Of a DNA stretch of 64,000 nt, positions 59,671-64,000 are shown piece after piece. The stretch is from contig JAJHZJ010000336.1 of the NCBI GenBank assembly GCA_023548195.1, positions 3,018,704-3,082,703 on the forward strand. The letters run 5' to 3'. The first letter of the stretch is position 1, and the number at the start of each line of letters is the position of its first letter. The position numbers and the translations under genes were made by a program. The notes below the pieces were generated by a model. That model did no database searches. It was not told where the DNA came from and worked only from the letters and a program-made list of their open reading frames with translations. This DNA comes from Bettongia penicillata ogilbyi (lineage: Eukaryota > Chordata > Mammalia > Diprotodontia > Potoroidae).

Positions 59671-59969
59671 GGTAGGGGGTAAAGTAGGGTAGGGAGGGAT
59701 GTGGGTATGGGGAGATGGATGGTGGCAGGGAAGAAGAAGGACTTCAATGTGGAACCAAAGAATAAAAAGGAGCTGAGGGGACAAAGGAAGAATCCTGAGT
59801 GGAAGAACGGCACACAGAAATGAAAGGGAGGAAGAAGAATCACTGAATATACAGAGCTAAGAAATAGAGATAAGGTTTTCTGGAAAAAAAGACACATGGT
59901 AAGAGAGTAATTGTCCAGTTTGGGTCAAAGAGGAAGGCTCATGCTGGTTGGAGAACTGCAACTTCTACT

Positions 59970-60215
59970 GGGGCAGCTGGATGGCGAAGTGTACAGAGAA
60001 GCCCCTTAGAATCAGGGAGACTCATCTTTCTGAGTTCAAATCTGACTTCAGACATTGGCTAGCTGTGTGACTGTGGGCAAGTCATTTTAACCTTGTTTGA
60101 CTCAGGCGTCATCTGTAAAATGAGCTGGAAAGAAAAGGCAAACCACTGCAGTATCTTTGCCAAGAAAACCTCAAATGGGGTCATGAAGAGTTGGACACGA
60201 CTGAAATAACCAAAC
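59970..60215 (+). repeat. MAR1-type SINE, full length
   Basis: GGGGCAGCTGGATGGCGAAG through TGTGACTGTGGGCAAGTC to the tail GGGGTCATGAAGAGTTGGAC, ACGACTGAAATAACC. The best-preserved marsupial SINE in the window. Confidence 0.92.
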
Positions 60216-60719
60216 TACAAATCTTATTTCCAATGATTTATGTGACCATGAATGAGCCTTCAAGAGGGAACCTCAGAAATACTGCTAAAGATTATGGAGT
60301 CCTGGGCAAGAAACCCCAAGATCTTAGGGGTGGGCACAGGTAATGGGTCCATCATTGCTGTCCATTACAGTCAAGGAATTCAGAAAAGAAAGACAGATTT
60401 CAGAAGTCAACAACAGCTGGTTAAGATGGTGCTGGAGAACAAGATTTGGATCTCTGGACCATGGCCTGAAATATAGGAGTGACAGGCTTCTGATTAAGTA
60501 GAGAAAGACTCTAACATGGACTGGTAAGAATGTTTCCTCTTGTAGCCTTTGGCAGTGTAATTCAAAGTGTTTAAAGCCAACCAAAGGAGAAGGGGGAGGG
60601 AGAAAACTCTCTCTGTATGTGGGCTCTCAAGGTACTGTAGATGCCACTGTAGCTACAATGTAGGAAAAAGAGTAGTAGTGATACAAACATTTACAGGAGA
60701 CCAAAACTGAGAAAGTAAA

Positions 60720-61170
60720 ATGATGAAGAGGAGGACTTCAGAGAGACCTGGAAGGACTATGAACTGATGCTGAGTGAAATGAGCAGAACCAGGAGAACAT
60801 TGTACACAGTAACAGCCACAGTGTGCAAGGACTGTTTCTGAGAGACTTAGCCCTTGACATGCAAGGACCTAAAACATCCCCAAAGGACTCTTGAAGTAAA
60901 ATGTCACAGTCAAAGGAAGAACTATGGAATCAGAATGCAGAAGGAAGCAAACTATTTTCTCTTGTGTTATGTTTTGTTTTGGTTTGCTTTTTTCTCACGG
61001 TTTCTCCCATTCATTTTAATTCTTCTATGCAACATGACTCATATGAAAATGTGGTTAATAAGAATCTAAGTGTAGAACCCATAGAAGATTGCATGCCGTC
61101 TCCGGGAGAAAGGGGGAGAAAATTTAAAACTTATGGAAGTGACTGTAGAAAACTGAAAACAAATTAATTT
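60720..61170 (+). repeat. L1 3' end
   Basis: GATGCTGAGTGAAATGAGCA, GAGAACATTGTACACAGTAA and GATTGCATGCCGTCTCCGGG. Same subfamily as 10775-11455 and better preserved. Confidence 0.88.
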
Positions 61171-61289
61171 AAAGAACTGAGAAAGTAGTTGGTTAAAAAA
61201 AGAGACAAAACACGATGTTTCAAGTATCTATGGAAAAATGCAAACTATGGACAATAAACAGGAAGCAAACTTGACTTCATAGGTAATGA

Positions 61290-61730
61290 CTGATGGATGA
61301 TGATGATAGCTCACATTTATGTGGCACTTATGTGCCAGGAATTGTGCTAAGTGCTTTAGGTAGCACTGAGACTGGGTGTGGATGACAGCTGGCACTGGAA
61401 TATGGTTCTGGAAGGTTATATTTATTTAAAAGAAACTGGCAAAAAGGACGAGAAGGGGAATGGGAATAAGCATTTACATAGCACCTACTATGTTCCAGGC
61501 ACTAGGCTAAGTTCTTTACAAATACGATCTCATTCAATGCTTACCACAACCCTGTAAGGTAGGGGTTATTATTATCCCCATTTTACAGTAGAAAAAACTT
61601 AGGTAAACAGAGGTTAAGTGACCTGTCCAGGGTCACACAGCTAGCAGGTGTCTGAGGCCAGATTTGAACTTAGATTTTCTTGACTTTAGGCCACTACACA
61701 TTGCACCACCTAGTTGCTTCCAATTCCAGT
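61290..61730 (-). repeat. MIR-type SINEs (antisense core)
   Basis: AGCATTTACATAGCACCTAC, CCCCATTTTACAGTAGAAAA, GGTCACACAGCTAGCAGG and CACCACCTAGTTGC. A partial copy (CACTTATGTGCCAGGAATTG) precedes it at 61290-61365. Confidence 0.8.
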
Positions 61731-61759
61731 ATAGTATGGTATAGTAAGAAGATATGCTT

Positions 61760-63349
61760 CTAAAGAAATCAAAGAACCAGAGAGGGAAAATGTAGTAGAA
61801 AGCATTTGAGTAAAGGTCAACAGAAGCAGAAAGGGACATGCTATTGTCATAGGAGTCTATTATAAACCACCTTGACAGAAAAAGAAAATAGAGAGGAGTT
61901 TGGCAAATAGATCATAACCAGAATATAATTTCTCAGAGATGGTTTTCATTAGTAAAGAAGACCTGGAAGAGCACATTTCAAAGGTTGTCAGAAAAGAGAG
62001 ATAGGATCCCATGAACTAAAAGTTCAGGATAGATGGCAAGCTCCCAAGAACGATATTTTGAAGGCATAAAATCAAACAATTCCTATTAGGAGACTGATGT
62101 GGATGCACAATGAACTCTCTAACCAATTTAGATTTTTAAAAGACATAGAAAATGGAAATACATAATGGAGGAGAAATAAATAGAAAAGCATAACCCAATT
62201 CTGTAAGAACAGTACCAGAAGCCACAAAAAGAGTATGTGTGTATTGTTTTAAAAAAATCCAAGAAAGGAAGATCATTAAAGAAGTCACAGGACTACTCCT
62301 CAGTGTACAAAAATGCTGACAGGTAACAACAGCTAGAACACTGAGCTGCTTAACTCTTATTTTATATAGGCTTTCTATGTCAATAAGAATGACCTCTGAA
62401 CTGGAAAAAAATAGAACAAAAATAGTTAATAAAGAGTAGATATCCAAGGTAAGTTAAAAGGCAGGTAGTGTTCAGCTGTTCTTGGGAGTTCAAGTCCTCA
62501 GATTCAGAGGAACTGGACCCTAGGATCCTCCTTAAAGAGCTGGCAGCTGTGATTTCTGAGCCATTGTCAGTAATATTTGAGAGATCATAGAGAATGAATG
62601 AGGTGCTGTGGGCTTGGTATATATCCCAATATTCTGCCAAAGGAGGAGAGAGAATTGAGTCTACAAACCCTAAAACTGAGATCATGAATTCTCATCCTGG
62701 CAAAATTCTAAAAGATGTTATTAAAAGGTTAGTGAACATCTAAAAGGAAGCTATGACCACAAAGAGATCCCCTCTTCATCAATGAGAGGTCATGCCAAAC
62801 TGGACTTAGATACTTTTTAAAACAGGGTGCAACTTCCTGATAAAAGCTACTAAACTCTGGCTTAGTATCAAGGGAATGCCATAGATGTAATTTAGCAAAG
62901 AGTGTGGGAATTCCACCCCACAAGCATTTAGCAAAGGTTTTCTGTTCAGGAAGCATTATGTTTAGTGTGAGAGATATAAAAACAATAATGAAACCCACCC
63001 TATACTCAGGGAACTTACATTCGCCTGGTGAGTTTCTCATACTATTCTTGTGTTAAGTATGAAGAGATATGGGGTAAACAATAGCACAGTGGTGAAGTCA
63101 CTAGTGGATGAAATCAGAACTCTGGACTAAACTGACCCAAAACAAACTATTAATGGTTCAATGTAATCTTGGAAAGAGCTCTTCAGGAGAGTGCTCCAAG
63201 GCATTTCCCTATCTCCCCTGATGTTTAACATTTTTTTATTAATGATTTGGATAAAGGCATAGAAATGAGATAAAGCCGGGAATGATAGTTAATACACTGG
63301 ATGGCAGAGTCAAGATCCAAAGAATTCTTAATAAGCTAGAACACTGGGC
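61760..63349 (+). repeat. L3/CR1 LINE ORF2 remnant (left part)
   Basis: TCTATTATAAACCACC near 61856 echoes the CR1 endonuclease block VYYRPP. 63190-63350 gives GTGCTCCAAGGCATTTCCCT, TTTATTAATGATTTGGATAA then AGGCATAG, AGCCGGGAATGATAGTTAAT and CTAGAACACTGGGCTGAA. That is the CR1 order FINDLDKGI, KLGGIVN, LEHWAE. Many stops; not coding. Confidence 0.8.
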
Positions 63350-63875
63350 TGAATCTTTTTCACTCATTTCTCAACCCTTTGCAATCTGATTTTTAACCTC
63401 ATCACTCAACTGAAACTACATATATGAGACAGATGGTAATAGATAGATAATGAACTAGGCCTGAAGTTGAAAAGGAGGAAGATAACAGACTGAATTGCCT
63501 TGGGAAATTGCAAAGCTCCCCTACTAATCTCAAGTTTCTTATGAAAGCAAAGGCCCATCTTTTCAATACTGACATTCCGCAGATGGCAGCAAAAGCATGG
63601 TGTACAACTGCCTTTGAAGGAATAAAAGTGAGCATGTCATGTAGACAGCCACAGGGCTGTACTGGTACCATCAAAATGTCAGGGAAAGGGAAGAAGACCT
63701 CCTAAGATGTTGAGTAGGACTCCAATGGAGGACTCAAGAGAAAACAAGATTCATACAAGATAGGCAGGCCTACATAAATTGCAAGCTGATTAATTCATAG
63801 ATCCATTTGAGTATTGGGGGATTTATCTCCAGCTGCCTACCATAGTGTCTGGCACATAGTTGATTGATTGAATCT
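63350..63875 (+). repeat. L2-bounded insertion splitting the L3 copy
   Basis: It starts with an L2 ORF2 piece (TTTCTCAACCCTTTGCAATC, CATCACTCAACTGAAACTAC) and ends with an L2 3' terminus (TACCATAGTGTCTGGCACAT, TTGATTGATTG). TGAATCT occurs at both junctions (63350-63356 and 63869-63875). The middle (63425-63820) is unassigned. Confidence 0.65.
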
Positions 63876-64000
63876 AATAAGATCACATTTAATTGAGTTA
63901 TACTTGTGCTTAAGAAAAATCAACTTCATAAGTACAAGATGAATTAGATAAGTAAATTGTCTGAAAAAAGATCTGGAGATTTAATGACCTTACTAACCCA
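63876..64000 (+). repeat. L3/CR1 LINE remnant, right part
   Basis: AATAAGATCACATTTAATTG continues the CR1 text (AESNKMKFN) that stops at 63349. The element runs off the window. Confidence 0.65.

Noticed and set aside
46620..64000. TRIM8, expected beyond ARL3 from human gene order
   Set aside because: No RING, B-box or coiled-coil exon is readable on either strand. It probably lies past the window.

Overview
This is vertebrate, almost certainly metatherian (marsupial), nuclear DNA. Three things point there. Two complete multi-exon mammalian genes are present. CORE-SINEs of the marsupial MIR/MAR1 kind are scattered throughout. The L1 3' ends belong to the marsupial type, alongside old L2, L3/CR1 and RTE-like LINE remnants. 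I cannot name the species. There are no bacterial features, CRISPR arrays or operons.

Layout. Positions 195-5158 (minus strand) hold all 11 coding exons of SFXN2 (sideroflexin-2). The exons splice in phase to 322 codons, the length I recall for the human protein. A roughly 12.5 kb 5' intron (5178 to about 17.8 kb) is filled with L2, L1, RTE-like and SINE remnants. A CpG island (about 17.43-18.72 kb) is the shared head-to-head promoter. ARL3 (ARF-like GTPase 3) runs on the plus strand from its ATG at 18252 to its stop at 43637, in six coding exons that splice to 182 codons. A repeat-poor block from 43.6 to about 46.6 kb is probably its long 3' UTR. From about 47 kb to the end I find no gene: SINEs, a long (TCTG/TC)n microsatellite, a run of L2 copies all on the plus strand (51-57.5 kb), one L1 3' end, and a long L3/CR1 copy split by an L2 insertion.

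The SFXN2-ARL3 head-to-head order matches the human 10q24 arrangement as I remember it. SFXN2 is a mitochondrial inner-membrane carrier-like protein. ARL3 is a ciliary GTPase that releases lipidated cargo. They share a promoter but no obvious pathway. The promoter carries ETS, CCAAT, NRF1-like and E-box motifs on the SFXN2 side and an inverted repeat resembling an RFX X-box just upstream of the ARL3 start codon.

I found no new biological system. The best leads are the X-box-like element, a codon-105 Gln-to-Leu difference at an ARL3 splice junction, an inverted RTE copy that looks like twin priming, an L2-into-L3 nested insertion with a possible target-site duplication, and a duplicated segment on both sides of ARL3 exon 2. 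Repeat classes come from recognition by eye; their boundaries are approximate.
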